A stretch of 64,000 nt of DNA from Pseudonocardia sp. MH-G8 (GCF_002262885.1 NZ_NKYF01000001.1:930001-994000); one strand, 5' to 3'. Numbered from the stretch's first letter, positions 15,744-24,746 are shown. Numbers and translations: made by a program. Notes: a model not told the origin generated them from the sequence alone.

Positions 15744-17351
15744 CTAGTCCGAGGCGAGGACGACCGACACGGTGAGCGGCCTGCCCTCGCGGATCAGCTC
15801 GACCTCGACGGTGTCGCCGGGGTTGTGCTCGCGGTAGGCGACGACGAGCTCGTCCGCCCCCGCGATGGGCCGGTCGGCGAGCCGGACGATCACATCGCCC
15901 TCGGCGATGCCCGCCGCCTCGGCCGCGCCTCCCTGCTGGACGTTCTGCACCTGGGCGCCGTCGGTGGTGCCGTCGCTGACCGAGCGGGCGTTGATGCCGA
16001 TCTCGGCGTGGGTGACGGCGCCGCCGCGGATGAGCTCCTCCGCGATGCCGCGCGCGTCGTCGATGGGGATCGCGAACCCGAGGCCGATCGAACCGCCCTC
16101 GCCCATGCCGAGGCTGCGGATCGCCGTGTTGATCCCGACGACGGCGCCCGTGGAGTCGACCAGCGGACCGCCCGAGTTGCCCGGGTTGATCGCCGCGTCG
16201 GTCTGGACGGCGTCGATCACCGCGTTGGTGTCCGTGCCCGCCCCGTCGAGGCGCACCGGACGGTTCACGGCGCTGACGATGCCCTCCGTGACGGTGCCGG
16301 CCAGGCCCAGGGGGGAGCCGATGGCGATCACCCCGTCCCCCACGGCGAGCTCGCCCGACGACCCGATGGTGGCCACCACGGGGTTGGCGACCTCCACCTT
16401 GACGACGGCGAGGTCGGTCTTCGGGTCGCGGCCGACGATCTGCGCGCCGGTACGCGTGCCGTCGTGGAACACGGCCTCGATCTGGGCGCCGCTCGCCTCG
16501 GCGGCCGGGGCGACCACGTGGTTGTTGGTGAGCACGTAGCCGGCGGGGTCGATGATGACGCCCGATCCCCCGCCGCCCTCGTCGCCGACGCGGATCTCGA
16601 ACGAGACGACGGCGGGCACCGTGCGGCGGGCGATGTCGGCCACCGAGCCCGGCGGGCGCTCCCGCGCCTGCACCGACTGGGTGATGGTGGGGTCGGGGTC
16701 GGTGAGGCCGTCGGCGCCCTCGGCGGTGACGCGGCCGACGAGACCGCCCGCCGCGCCGACGAGCACCGCGATGGCGGCGAGCGCGATCAGCGCCCTCGGA
16801 TCCACGCGACGGCCGAAGAGCACCTCGCGCAGGCTGAGCCGGGCGCCCTCACCACGCACGGAGGAGCCGGTGCGGGTCGGCGGGCCGGCGGGCGGGCCGA
16901 GGGCCGCGGCGCTGTCCGGGTCGCGCCACGGGTCGCGCTCGGCGTTCTCGTCCCAGAACGTGCCGTCGTGCTGCCCGTCGTGCTGCGCGCCGTTCTCCGG
17001 GCGTTGCAGGGCCGGTGCGGACGGGTCGGGCCGACCGAACGCGCTCGCCAGCGCCGCGGGGGGCGGGGCCACGAGCGTGGTGCGCGCGGACGACACGGAG
17101 CCGTTGCGCGGGGCCGCGAAGCCGCCTTCGACGCCGCCGGGGCGGCCGAACACGTCGGCGATCGAGGGGTCCACCGCAGGACGCTCGATCGGTCGCGGTC
17201 CGAGGCGCGGCGCCCCGTCGCCGGCATCGGGTCGCGCCCCGCCCTCGGCGTCAGGACGCGGCGCGCCGTCGACATCAGGTCGCTGCGCGTTGTCGGCGTC
17301 GGGGTCCTGGCGATCACCCGAACGCTCCGCGGGAGTGCTGCGCTCGTTCAT
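15744..17351 (-). CDS. htrA: HtrA-type membrane serine protease with PDZ domain
   Basis: 535 residues. A long Asp/Pro/Arg-rich cytoplasmic segment (1-185, low complexity), one membrane helix (about 187-206), an extracytoplasmic trypsin-like protease with His278 (TNNHVV), Asp313 (KTDLAV) and Ser393 (GNSGGP), and a C-terminal PDZ domain (about 430-530). Degrades or refolds misfolded envelope proteins. It is encoded directly downstream of sigE and rseA, so it is part of the envelope-stress response. ATG 17351 has only a weak GGAG upstream. The N-terminal extension is typical of actinobacterial HtrA but its role is unclear. Confidence 0.93.
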   Translation of the reverse strand: MNERSTPAERSGDRQDPDADNAQRPDVDGAPRPDAEGGARPDAGDGAPRLGPRPIERPAVDPSIADVFGRPGGVEGGFAAPRNGSVSSARTTLVAPPPAALASAFGRPDPSAPALQRPENGAQHDGQHDGTFWDENAERDPWRDPDSAAALGPPAGPPTRTGSSVRGEGARLSLREVLFGRRVDPRALIALAAIAVLVGAAGGLVGRVTAEGADGLTDPDPTITQSVQARERPPGSVADIARRTVPAVVSFEIRVGDEGGGGSGVIIDPAGYVLTNNHVVAPAAEASGAQIEAVFHDGTRTGAQIVGRDPKTDLAVVKVEVANPVVATIGSSGELAVGDGVIAIGSPLGLAGTVTEGIVSAVNRPVRLDGAGTDTNAVIDAVQTDAAINPGNSGGPLVDSTGAVVGINTAIRSLGMGEGGSIGLGFAIPIDDARGIAEELIRGGAVTHAEIGINARSVSDGTTDGAQVQNVQQGGAAEAAGIAEGDVIVRLADRPIAGADELVVAYREHNPGDTVEVELIREGRPLTVSVVLASD

Positions 17352-17445
17352 CGCTCGACGGGCTCCTGGACTGTGCGGACCGGACGCCACCAGCCTGCCT
17401 CAGTGGCGGTGAAGTCTGCGTAGCCGACGGGGTGCGGGGCCTGCG

Positions 17446-18108
17446 TCAGGGCAGACCGGGAACCGTGCCGGGCACGTGGTCGAGCGGCGGTGCCGGCGCC
17501 GTGGTGGGCGGGACCGCAGTGGGCGCGGGCGTGGCCGAGGGGGGCGGCGGGAGCTCCAGCCGCGCGTCGACCGGGCTGGCTCCGCCGCGCACCTCACCCG
17601 GCAGGGTCGGCGCGGGGTCGGACGGGCCGTCCGCCGCGGCGGGGAGTGCGAACGCGATGGCCCCGATGGCGAGCCCGGACACGGCGACGCCGGTGCCGAG
17701 CCGCAGCCCCCGGTGCGGGCGCCTGCCGTGCACGGAGCGGGTGACCGCGTCGGCGCGCGGCGGCGCGACCCGCTCGGGACGCAGCACGGAGACGAACTGG
17801 CCTTCCGCGGTGACGGCGAGCCCGGCCGGCGGGGCGGGGAGGTCGGTGTCCTGCGGGATGGACCGCAGGCTGGAGAGCAGCGAGCTGGGGAGACTGGGGC
17901 AGTCCGCCGTGCGCAGCGCGGCGCGCGCCTGCCCCTGGGCGACGACCTGGGCGGCGCACTCGCGGCACCGGGCGAGGTGCTGGGTGGCGCGCAGGTGCGG
18001 GCCGGCGGCGAGCTCGTCGTCGACGTACGCGACGATGGCGTCGGACGACAGGTGATCATGACCCCAGTCCGGGGTGGTCACCGAGATGCGCCAACGCCCT
18101 GAGCTCAC
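17446..18108 (-). CDS. rseA: Anti-sigma-E factor with zinc-binding (ZAS) domain
   Basis: 220 residues. The HxxxCxxC signature of zinc anti-sigma factors is QHLARCREC (His44, Cys48, Cys51). A hydrophobic run at about 137-158 ([19 protein letters not shown]) looks like a membrane helix, followed by a ~60-residue Pro/Thr/Ala-rich tail that would be outside the cell. The M. tuberculosis RseA I remember is shorter (~154 residues) and soluble. GTG 18108 overlaps the sigE stop (GTGA), so the sigma and anti-sigma factor are made together. It should bind and silence SigE until stress or oxidation disables it. Confidence 0.9.
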   Translation of the reverse strand: MSSGRWRISVTTPDWGHDHLSSDAIVAYVDDELAAGPHLRATQHLARCRECAAQVVAQGQARAALRTADCPSLPSSLLSSLRSIPQDTDLPAPPAGLAVTAEGQFVSVLRPERVAPPRADAVTRSVHGRRPHRGLRLGTGVAVSGLAIGAIAFALPAAADGPSDPAPTLPGEVRGGASPVDARLELPPPPSATPAPTAVPPTTAPAPPLDHVPGTVPGLP

Positions 18109-18689
18109 GCGTGAACCTCCTCGACTTCCGTCCGGCGACGCTCGAGCGCGGTGCGCAGCGCGGCCCGGCCCCGGTGGATCCTGCTCCTCACCGTACCGAG
18201 CTTCACGCCGAGCGTGGCGCCGATCTCCTCGTAGGAGAGGCCTTCCACGTCACACAGCACGACCGCGGCACGGAACTCGGGGGGCAGCTCGTCCAGCGCG
18301 GCCTGCAGCTGCGGGTCGAGGTGGGTGTCGGAGAACACCTTCTCCGGCTCCGGACCGCTGCCGGGAAGCCGGTCGGTGTCCTCGGGGAGCGCCTCCATCC
18401 GGATGCGGGAGCGGCGGCGCACCATGTCCAGGAACAGGTTCGTGGTGATGCGGTGCAGCCAGCCCTCGAAGGTGCCCGGCTTGTAGGAGGCCAGGGAGCG
18501 GAACACCCGGACGAACGTCTCCTGGGTGAGGTCCTCGGCGTCGTACGGGTTCCCGGTGAGCCGGTAGGCCAGGCGGTACACCCGGTCCGCGTGCTCGCGC
18601 ACCACGTCGTCCCAGCTCGGGGGCGTCCACTCTGCCCCGTCACCGGGCAGCACGGTATTGCGCGTCAACGCGGGTGAGCCCTCGCTCAT
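18105..18689 (-). CDS. sigE: ECF RNA polymerase sigma factor SigE
   Basis: 194 residues, two-domain ECF sigma factor: region 2 (about 30-95, [26 protein letters not shown]) binds the -10 and core polymerase; region 4 (about 130-185, [38 protein letters not shown]) binds the -35. Envelope stress regulator by synteny with Rv1221. ATG 18689 lies behind AGGAGG, with a rather long 12-13 base spacing. A promoter of its own class, GGAAC-N17-CGTT at 18731-18756, stands upstream, predicting autoregulation. Confidence 0.95.
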   Translation of the reverse strand: MSEGSPALTRNTVLPGDGAEWTPPSWDDVVREHADRVYRLAYRLTGNPYDAEDLTQETFVRVFRSLASYKPGTFEGWLHRITTNLFLDMVRRRSRIRMEALPEDTDRLPGSGPEPEKVFSDTHLDPQLQAALDELPPEFRAAVVLCDVEGLSYEEIGATLGVKLGTVRSRIHRGRAALRTALERRRTEVEEVHA

Positions 18690-18730
18690 GGTCGGGTGCC
18701 ACCTCCTGCGGCGGGTCGTGCCCTCCGGCC

Positions 18731-18756
18731 AACGGGGCACCGGAGCGTTGAGTTCC
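18731..18756 (-). promoter_or_regulatory. Sigma-E-type autoregulatory promoter
   Basis: Minus strand: GGAAC (18752-18756), exactly 17 bases, CGTT (18731-18734). This agrees with the mycobacterial SigE consensus (GGAAC, ~17-18 bases, CGTT). The predicted leader to the sigE ATG is about 35 bases. Confidence 0.75.
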
Positions 18757-18862
18757 CGGTACCTCCACGGCCGACGACCCCGACCGATGGCTCCTACGGT
18801 GCCCGATACCCGTGAATAAGGGGTGAGAACCGGCTGAGAGGAGCCTGATAGATCTGGGTCGG

Positions 18863-18868
18863 TAGCCT
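18863..18868 (+). promoter_or_regulatory. -10 box of leaderless methyltransferase gene
   Basis: TAGCCT, 6 bases before the ATG at 18875. There is no Shine-Dalgarno sequence. Confidence 0.55.
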
Positions 18869-18874
18869 TCAACC

Positions 18875-19522
18875 ATGTGGGTCCCGGACGCAGCTACCGA
18901 TCTGTGGGCGCTGCGCGACCACGTCGCATCCTATCTGGCTGAGGACGACGCGCTGCTGTCCGCGCGAGCGGCGGCAGCCCGGGCGGGCTGCGTGCCCGTG
19001 GAGCCCGATGCGGGAGCCGCCCTGCGGTTCCTGGCCGCGACGATCGGTGCGCGCGCCGTAGTGGAAGTCGGCACCGGCACCGGGGTGAGCGGGCTGTGGC
19101 TGCTGCACGGGATGGCCGCCGACGGCGTCCTGACCTCGATCGACGTCGATCCGGAGCACCAGCGCGTCGCCCGGGGCGGGTTCACCGAGGCGGGCTACGG
19201 GCCGTCGCGGTTCCGGCTGATCAACGGGATGGGGCTCGAGGTGCTCCCCCGGCTCACCGATGCGGGGTACGACCTGGTGTTCGTCGACGCGGGCGCGGCC
19301 GACCACGCCCGCTACCTCGACGAGGCCGTGCGCCTGCTGCGCCCCGGCGGGATCGTGGTCCTCGCGGGAGTGCTCACCGCCAACGTCCTGGACCCGGAGG
19401 CCGACGACGCCGTCACCCTCGCGCAGCGTGAGGTGTCTCACCAGGTGCGCCAGGACGAGCAGCTCGTCCCGCTGCTGCTCCCCCTCGGTGACGGGCTCCT
19501 GGCCGCGCTCAAGGCCGGCTGA
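18875..19522 (+). CDS. SAM-dependent O-methyltransferase (family 3 type)
   Basis: 215 residues. Class I methyltransferase: SAM-binding motif [17 protein letters not shown] (about 62-77), the acidic residue ending strand 2 in [14 protein letters not shown], and [15 protein letters not shown], where metal-dependent O-methyltransferases keep an aspartate. Family-3 O-methyltransferases act on catechols or similar groups; the ligand here is unknown. It is divergent from sigE and equivalent in position to Rv1220c. Its start is fixed by the TAGCCT box 6 bases upstream. Confidence 0.9.
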   Translation: MWVPDAATDLWALRDHVASYLAEDDALLSARAAAARAGCVPVEPDAGAALRFLAATIGARAVVEVGTGTGVSGLWLLHGMAADGVLTSIDVDPEHQRVARGGFTEAGYGPSRFRLINGMGLEVLPRLTDAGYDLVFVDAGAADHARYLDEAVRLLRPGGIVVLAGVLTANVLDPEADDAVTLAQREVSHQVRQDEQLVPLLLPLGDGLLAALKAG

Positions 19523-19531
19523 CGCCACCGT

Positions 19532-20782
19532 TCAGAGGGCTGTGGCGCCCTTGCCCAGCACGACCACACCGCCCTGGCTGACCGTGTAGCGCGCACGGTC
19601 GAGCCCGAGGTCGACGCCCACCAGCGCGCCGTCGGGGATCACCACGTTCTTGTCCAGGATCGCCCCGCGGACCACCGCGCCGCGCCCGACGCGCGCGCCC
19701 GGGAGCACGACGGAGTCCGACACCTCGGCCCCGGCGTCGATCCGCACGTTCGGGCTGATCACCGACCGGCGCACGATGGCACCGGAGATGATCGTGCCGG
19801 CGCCGACGATGGAGTCCTGGGCGATCCCGCCCTCCACGAACTTCGCCGGGGGCAGTGGCGCCATCGCCGTGCGGATCGGCCACCCCTGGTTGTAGAGGTT
19901 GAAGATGGGGTGCACCGAGACCAGGTCGGTGTGCGCCTCGTAGAACGCGTCGACGGTGCCGACGTCGCGCCAGTAGCCGCTGTCGCGGTCGGTGGCCCCG
20001 GGCACGACGTTGTCGGCGAAGTCGTACACGGTGGCGTCGCCCTGCCCGACCAGGCGCGGGATGATGTCGCCGCCCATGTCGTGGTCGGAGTCGCCGTCCT
20101 CGGCGTCGGCGCGCAGCGCGTCGAGCAGCACTTCGGTGGTGAAGATGTAGTTGCCCATGGAGGCGAACGTGACGTCGGGGTCGTCGGGCACCGACGGCGG
20201 GTCCGAGGGCTTCTCCAGGAAGTCCGTGATCCGCCCACCGGGCTCGGAGTTGATCACCCCGAACGCCTTGGCCTCGGCGCGCGGCACCCGGATGCCCGCG
20301 ACGGTGACGCCCGCACCGCTCTCGATGTGGTGGGCGAGCATCTGACCCGGGTCCATCCGGTAGACGTGGTCGGCACCGAACACCGCGATGTACTCGGGCC
20401 GCTCGTCGTAGACGAGGTTGAGGCTCTGGAAGATCGCGTCGGCGCTGCCGGTGTACCAGCGCCTGCCGAGCCGCTGCTGGGCCGGCACCGTGGTGATGTA
20501 CTGCCCGAGCACGCTGGACAACCGCCAGGTGGTGGAGATGTGGCGGTCCAGGGAGTGGGACTTGTACTGGGTGAGCACGCAGATGCGGTGCATGCCCGAG
20601 TTCACCAGGTTGGACAGCACGAAGTCGATCAGCCGGTAGTTGCCGCCGAACGGCACCGCCGGCTTCGCGCGGTCGGCGGTGAGGGGCCACAGCCGCTTGC
20701 CCTCACCACCGGCGAGCACGATCCCCAGGACGTTGGCGCCCATCACCAGTGGTGAGGCGGGCGACAACCGAGCCGCCGTCAT
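19532..20782 (-). CDS. glgC: Glucose-1-phosphate adenylyltransferase
   Basis: 416 residues. Makes ADP-glucose from ATP and glucose-1-phosphate. N-terminal nucleotidyltransferase fold with [25 protein letters not shown] divided as [13 protein letters not shown] (about 21-33) and [21 protein letters not shown]-terminal left-handed beta-helix with hexapeptide repeats (about 300-400). ATG 20782 with GGAG upstream; the ATG at 20743 (MGANVLGIV) is the main alternative. Divergent from glgM, which uses its product. Confidence 0.94.
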   Translation of the reverse strand: MTAARLSPASPLVMGANVLGIVLAGGEGKRLWPLTADRAKPAVPFGGNYRLIDFVLSNLVNSGMHRICVLTQYKSHSLDRHISTTWRLSSVLGQYITTVPAQQRLGRRWYTGSADAIFQSLNLVYDERPEYIAVFGADHVYRMDPGQMLAHHIESGAGVTVAGIRVPRAEAKAFGVINSEPGGRITDFLEKPSDPPSVPDDPDVTFASMGNYIFTTEVLLDALRADAEDGDSDHDMGGDIIPRLVGQGDATVYDFADNVVPGATDRDSGYWRDVGTVDAFYEAHTDLVSVHPIFNLYNQGWPIRTAMAPLPPAKFVEGGIAQDSIVGAGTIISGAIVRRSVISPNVRIDAGAEVSDSVVLPGARVGRGAVVRGAILDKNVVIPDGALVGVDLGLDRARYTVSQGGVVVLGKGATAL

Positions 20783-20914
20783 GCGTGTGCTCCGATCGCG
20801 GCCCGTGGGGCCGGGCTCGCCGGCAGGGTCGTCACGCGTCCGACCCTAGTGCTCTCCCTGGGTGCCGGGCCACCGGAACGGTGGGTGACACCCGCGATCC
20901 GTCCGCTGATGGCC

Positions 20915-20920
20915 TACCGT
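20915..20920 (+). promoter_or_regulatory. -10 box of leaderless glgM
   Basis: TACCGT, 6 bases before GTG 20927. It selects this start over the upstream ATG 20909, in agreement with the ends of homologues. Confidence 0.55.
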
Positions 20921-20926
20921 TCGCGC

Positions 20927-22087
20927 GTGCGGATAGGCCTGCTCACCCGCGAGTACCCCCCGGACGTCTACGGCGGTGCCGGCGTGCACGTGGAGCACCT
21001 CGTGCCGGCGGTGCGCGAACTGGTGGACGTCGACGTGCACTGCTTCGGCGAGCCGCGCCCCGCTCACCCGGGCACTCACGCGCACCTGCCCCCGCCGTCG
21101 CTGGCGGAGGCGAACCCCGCGTTGCAGACGTTGGGTGTGGACCTGTCGATGGTCGCCGCGCTCGGCGGCGTCGACATGGTCCACTCCCATACCTGGTACG
21201 CGAACATGGCCGGGCACATCGCGAAGGTGCTGCACGGCGTGCCGCACGTGGTGACCGCGCACTCGCTGGAGCCGCGCAGGCCGTGGAAGGCCGAGCAGCT
21301 CGGTGGCGGCTACCGGCTCTCGTCCTGGGTGGAGCGCACCGCGTACGAGGCCGCCGACGCGGTGATCGCGGTGAGCGCCGGGATGCGACGCGACGTGCTC
21401 GACTGCTACCCCGCGCTCGACCCGGACCGCGTGCACGTGGTGCACAACGGCATCGACACCGCCTTCTACCACCCCGACCCCGCTCGGGACGCCCTGCGCG
21501 CCGCCGGGGTCGACCCGGACCGGCCGAGTGTCGTGTTCGTCGGGCGGATCACGCGCCAGAAGGGGCTCGCCCACCTCGTCGCGGCCGCGCACCGGATCGA
21601 CGCAGGTGCCCAGATCGTGTTGTGCGCGGGCGCGCCGGACACCCCCGAGATCGCCGCGGAGACCGAGGCCGCCGTGGCCGAGCTGGCCGCAGCGCGCCCG
21701 GGCGTGGTGTGGGTGCGCAGGATGCTGCCCACCGCCGAGGTGCGCCAACTCCTGTCCGCGGCCACCGTGTTCGTCTGCCCGTCGGTCTACGAGCCGCTCG
21801 GCATCGTCAACCTGGAGGCGATGGCCTGCGGCACCGCCGTGGTCGCCTCCGACGTGGGCGGGATCCCGGAGGTCGTCGCCGACGGGGAGACCGGCCTGCT
21901 CGTGCACCTCGACGAGGGCGACGTGGACGGATTCCGCTCAGGGCTCGCCGATGCGGTGAACGCGCTGCTCGCCGACCCGTCCCGGGCCGCCGCGATGGGC
22001 AGGGCGGGCCGGGCGCGGGCCGAGCGCGAGTTCAGCTGGTCGCAGGCGGCCGCCCGCACCGTGGAGGTCTACCGCGGGCTCACCTGA
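20927..22087 (+). CDS. glgM: GT4 glycosyltransferase, maltose-1-phosphate/glycogen synthase type
   Basis: 386 residues, the same length as M. tuberculosis Rv1212c (387), which makes maltose-1-phosphate from ADP-glucose and glucose-1-phosphate for the GlgE alpha-glucan route. GT-B fold: N-terminal LTREYPPDVYGGAGVHVEHL (donor/acceptor loop), HSHTWYANM, VFVGRITRQKG at the C-domain entry, and the nucleotide-sugar glutamates in SVYEPLGIVNLEAMACG. Start by the leaderless box at 20915. The last 8 bases overlap the convergent CGNR gene. Confidence 0.9.
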   Translation: MRIGLLTREYPPDVYGGAGVHVEHLVPAVRELVDVDVHCFGEPRPAHPGTHAHLPPPSLAEANPALQTLGVDLSMVAALGGVDMVHSHTWYANMAGHIAKVLHGVPHVVTAHSLEPRRPWKAEQLGGGYRLSSWVERTAYEAADAVIAVSAGMRRDVLDCYPALDPDRVHVVHNGIDTAFYHPDPARDALRAAGVDPDRPSVVFVGRITRQKGLAHLVAAAHRIDAGAQIVLCAGAPDTPEIAAETEAAVAELAAARPGVVWVRRMLPTAEVRQLLSAATVFVCPSVYEPLGIVNLEAMACGTAVVASDVGGIPEVVADGETGLLVHLDEGDVDGFRSGLADAVNALLADPSRAAAMGRAGRARAEREFSWSQAAARTVEVYRGLT

Positions 22088-22637
22088 GGCCGGAGGCGGC
22101 GCGGGCCCGGGCGCGGGCCCGGTGCGCGGCCACCGCGGAACGGTTGGCGCACGCCGCCGAGCAGTAGCGGCGCGCGGCGTTGCGCGAGGAGTCGGCGAAG
22201 ACCTTGGCGCACCCGTCGGCCGCGCAGCGGCCGTGACGGGAGATGCCGTACTCGGACACGAGCATCGCCAGCGCGAACGCGGTGGTGGCGCGCATCCGGT
22301 CGACGAGCCCGGCCTCCGGGGCCGCGTAGTGCAGGTGCCAGCCCTCGGTGTCCTCGTGGGAGGTCAGGTGGGGCTCGACGGAGACGTCGACCAGCAGGGC
22401 GTTGATCGCGGCGGCGGCCTCCTGGACCGTCGAGACCTCGAACGCCGTGCGCAACCTGCGCGCCCACGCCCGTAGCGCGGGTTCGACGCTGTCCGGGGCG
22501 TCCAGCGCGCGGTAGGAGTGCGCGAGGAGCACGCCGCGCAGCTGGTCGGTCACCCGACCCTCCGGGTCCTCGATCACCGCGTTCACCAGGTCGACCGCGG
22601 CACCGAGCGCGTCGCTGCGGTAACCGATGAAGTCCAT
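22080..22637 (-). CDS. CGNR zinc-finger (ABATE domain) protein
   Basis: 185 residues. N-terminal ABATE-like domain (about 1-130) and a C-terminal treble-clef CGNR finger, C-x4-C then YCSAACANR (about 140-170), followed by a basic Arg/Ala tail. Such proteins are thought to be stress-linked DNA-binding regulators. ATG 22637 has no Shine-Dalgarno; TAGTAA stands 7 bases upstream (leaderless). It is divergent from a tiny zinc-ribbon gene, with a 6-base ACACCG/CGGTGT dyad and CCTATTAC direct repeats between them. Not found in this position in M. tuberculosis as far as I recall. Confidence 0.88.
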   Translation of the reverse strand: MDFIGYRSDALGAAVDLVNAVIEDPEGRVTDQLRGVLLAHSYRALDAPDSVEPALRAWARRLRTAFEVSTVQEAAAAINALLVDVSVEPHLTSHEDTEGWHLHYAAPEAGLVDRMRATTAFALAMLVSEYGISRHGRCAADGCAKVFADSSRNAARRYCSAACANRSAVAAHRARARARAASGLR

Positions 22638-22640
22638 TTG

Positions 22641-22694
22641 CCTATTACTATCACACCGCTTCGGTGTAAGGTGCGAAGCCAGTAGACCTATTAC
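22641..22694. promoter_or_regulatory. Divergent promoter region with dyad and direct repeat
   Basis: CCTATTAC occurs at 22641-22648 and 22687-22694, flanking the dyad ACACCG-CTT-CGGTGT (22653-22667). The minus-strand -10 TAGTAA is at 22645-22650, 7 bases before the CGNR gene ATG. The stretch is AT-rich compared with its surroundings. Possible operator of the CGNR protein. Confidence 0.45.
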
Positions 22695-22711
22695 CGAGGG
22701 GAGGCGCGCCG

Positions 22712-22885
22712 ATGCGGTGCGCGCAGTGCGGGTGGCCCGGCGACGAGACCGAGGTGCTGTCCACGCACCCCACCTCGCAGGGATGGGTGCGGTACCGGCG
22801 CTGCGTGTGCGGCCGGATCGCGATCGAACTGGTGACGCCGAGCACGGCGGGAACGCAGGTGGCCGCCGCCGACACGCGGCGGTAG
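22712..22885 (+). CDS. Tiny zinc-ribbon protein (57 aa)
   Basis: 57 residues, found by reading the gap. It starts MRCAQCGWPGDETEVLST and has a second cysteine pair RRCVCGR, giving CxxC-x(~25)-CxC, a single zinc ribbon. GGGGAGG stands 8 bases before ATG 22712, and a hairpin terminator follows the stop. No homologue recognised. The ribbon resembles those of small RNA/DNA-binding or polymerase-associated proteins, but the role is open. It is convergent with the DUF3117 gene. Confidence 0.65.
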   Translation: MRCAQCGWPGDETEVLSTHPTSQGWVRYRRCVCGRIAIELVTPSTAGTQVAAADTRR

Positions 22886-22893
22886 AGCCACAA

Positions 22894-22946
22894 CGACGGA
22901 ACGGCACCGGCAGACGATCGAGGTCGTCGGCCGGTGCCGTTCGTCG
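22894..22946. terminator. Bidirectional hairpin terminator
   Basis: Arms 22894-22911 and 22930-22946 pair over 17 bases with one bulged G; the loop contains a second 5-base stem. It lies between the convergent 57-aa gene and the DUF3117 gene. Confidence 0.75.
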
Positions 22947-22979
22947 GAACCGGGGGCCCGCAGGTGGCGGGCGGTGCGC

Positions 22980-23147
22980 TCAGCCGGAGGCGGCCTTGAG
23001 GGCGTCACCGAGGTTGCCGGCCTCCTCGGCGGACATCTCGACGACCAGGCGGCCGCCACCCTCGAGAGGGACGCGCATCACGATGCCCCGACCCTCCTTG
23101 GTCACCTCCAGGGGACCATCACCGGTCCGGGGCTTCATCGCCGCCAT
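22980..23147 (-). CDS. DUF3117 protein (Rv1211-like)
   Basis: 55 residues, very highly conserved in actinobacteria: MAAMKPRTGDGPLEVTKEG at the start and IVMRVPLEGGGRLVVE in the middle. The M. tuberculosis homologue Rv1211 has been described as a calmodulin-like calcium-binding protein; I see no EF-hand here, so I treat that as unproven for this one. CGGAGGAGG lies before ATG 23147, a strong ribosome site, suggesting abundant expression. Single-gene unit. Confidence 0.93.
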   Translation of the reverse strand: MAAMKPRTGDGPLEVTKEGRGIVMRVPLEGGGRLVVEMSAEEAGNLGDALKAASG

Positions 23148-23312
23148 CTCCTGCCTCCTCCGTCGTGTAGTGGCCAGAGCCGTTGGCATCGCGGAACGTT
23201 GCCGCTGCACCGGGGAGAGCGCGCGGCGAGGATGCTGGGAACATCTTTCCTCATCGGCCGGACAGGAGTGAAACCGGAGCGATCTACTTCCCGGGGCGTT
23301 CACCCTGCGAAG

Positions 23313-23897
23313 TCATGGGGTCGCTGCCCGCCAGCACTCCGCGACGTGATCATCCACCATCCCGGTGGCCTGCATGAGCGCGTAACACGTCGTGGGGCCG
23401 ACGAAACGCAGCCCGGCCCGTTTCAGGGCGCGCGCCATCGCGACGGACTCCGGCGACGTCGCCGGCACCTCCGCGAGCGTGGCGGGCCGCCCGTGGGCGG
23501 CCGGGTCGGGCGCGAAGGACCACAGCAGCTCGTCGAGCGGCCGATCGAGCTCCAGGACGTGCCGCGCGTTGGAGATGGTGGCCGCGATCTTGGCGCGGTT
23601 GCGGACGATCCCCGCATCGGCCAGCAGCCGCTGGACGTCGGCGTCGCCGAACGCGGCGACGGCGGCCGGGTCGAAGCCGGCGAACGCCGCGCGGAACGCC
23701 GGGCGTTTGCGCAGGATCACCAGCCACGACAGGCCGGACTGGAAACCCTCGAGGCTCAGCCGCTCGAACAGCGCGGTGACACCGCGCAGCGGGCGGCCCC
23801 ACTCGTCGTCGTGGTAGGCGACGTACTCGGGCGCAGAGCCCGCCCACCCGCAGCGGACCCGGCCGTCACCCGTCGGGGCGGTGGTCGGTTCAGCCAC
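23313..23897 (-). CDS. tag: DNA-3-methyladenine glycosylase I
   Basis: 194 residues. Removes 3-methyladenine from alkylated DNA. HhH-like helical fold with the Tag zinc snap: Cys in RCGWAGS, His in AYHDDEWG, and the C-terminal His and Cys in DDHVAECW. The aromatic base pocket is represented by GFQSGLSWLVILRKR. GTG 23897 overlaps the stop of the SRPBCC gene by 8 bases. Last gene of a leftward operon that starts at dapE or the second LOG gene; position matches Rv1210. Confidence 0.93.
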   Translation of the reverse strand: MAEPTTAPTGDGRVRCGWAGSAPEYVAYHDDEWGRPLRGVTALFERLSLEGFQSGLSWLVILRKRPAFRAAFAGFDPAAVAAFGDADVQRLLADAGIVRNRAKIAATISNARHVLELDRPLDELLWSFAPDPAAHGRPATLAEVPATSPESVAMARALKRAGLRFVGPTTCYALMQATGMVDDHVAECWRAATP

Positions 23898-24354
23898 GGC
23901 GACGGTGCTCCTGCTCGCACTGGCGTGCCATGCGGCGCAGCGACTGCGCGACACCCGCACGGAACGCCGGGCGCAGAACGCGCCACCCGATCGCGCCGAG
24001 GCGCCCCATCGGCAGGTCCAACAGCTCCGACCACAGCACCCGGGCCCGGTCCCCGCCCAGCGGCACCACCTCGAACACGCCGTCGCCCCGCACCACGCGG
24101 CCGAGGTGGCGGACCACGCAGCGCCGCAGCGACGTCCACTCCACGATCTCCATGCGATCGGTGACGCCGATCCGCCCGACCCCGGTGACCGCCTCCAGCG
24201 TGGCGCCCGACCGCCTGCCGTCGCCGCCGCTGGTGACGCGGACCCGGGTGCCGAGCATCCAGTCGCCCTGCCGCTCCCAGTCGGTGACCTTCCGCCAGAC
24301 GGCCTCTGGTGGCGCCGCGACCTCGACCGGCACCGTGAGCTCGACGCGGGTCAC
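23890..24354 (-). CDS. SRPBCC (START-like) domain protein
   Basis: 154 residues. Polyketide cyclase/START-like helix-grip fold: VELTVPVEVAAPPEAVWRKV at the N-terminus, a central VTSGGDGRRSGATLEAV strand pair and a long C-terminal helix (LRPAFRAGVAQSLRRMARQ) that closes the ligand cavity. Binds a hydrophobic ligand; identity unknown. Its GTG overlaps the DivIVA-like gene stop (GTGA), and its end overlaps tag, so it is translated as part of the operon. Confidence 0.85.
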   Translation of the reverse strand: MTRVELTVPVEVAAPPEAVWRKVTDWERQGDWMLGTRVRVTSGGDGRRSGATLEAVTGVGRIGVTDRMEIVEWTSLRRCVVRHLGRVVRGDGVFEVVPLGGDRARVLWSELLDLPMGRLGAIGWRVLRPAFRAGVAQSLRRMARQCEQEHRRRG

Positions 24355-24728
24355 CGTTCCCCCTCGGTGCGCAGGGCACCGTCCTGGTACCCGCCCGCGT
24401 GGCTGGGCCGCCGCCCGGACTCCAACTCCGCGACGCGGGCCTCCAGCCCGTTGCGCTGCGCGTCGGCGCGGTCCAGCTCCTCGGCGAGCCTGGCGAGCAC
24501 CCAGTCCACCTCGTCCATCCGGTAACCGCGGACCGCCTGCTGGAAGCGCAGCGCGCGGAGGTCGTCACCGCCGATCACGCCTGCGGGCAGCCGGGTGGGC
24601 GTGGCTCCCGGCGGCAGCGGCGCCAGCTCCTCGCCGCGTCCGAACACCAGCGAGGCCAGCCCGAACAGCGCGGCCCCGACCGCCGCGACGACCAACAGGT
24701 AGATCAGCGCGGTCCCCACCTGGCCCAT
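24351..24728 (-). CDS. Small membrane-anchored DivIVA-domain protein
   Basis: 125 residues. One N-terminal membrane helix (about 5-28, TALIYLLVVAAVGAALFGLASLVF), then a DivIVA-type segment, LRALRFQQAVRGYRMDEVDWVLARL (about 60-84), and a short coiled coil (85-110). DivIVA domains recognise curved membrane and organise polar growth in actinobacteria; here the membrane helix replaces the usual membrane-binding N-terminal loop. Rv1209 is the positional equivalent. ATG 24728 is 18 bases after the gpgS stop. Confidence 0.85.
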   Translation of the reverse strand: MGQVGTALIYLLVVAAVGAALFGLASLVFGRGEELAPLPPGATPTRLPAGVIGGDDLRALRFQQAVRGYRMDEVDWVLARLAEELDRADAQRNGLEARVAELESGRRPSHAGGYQDGALRTEGER

Positions 24729-24746
24729 CCCATCACGACGCCACGG

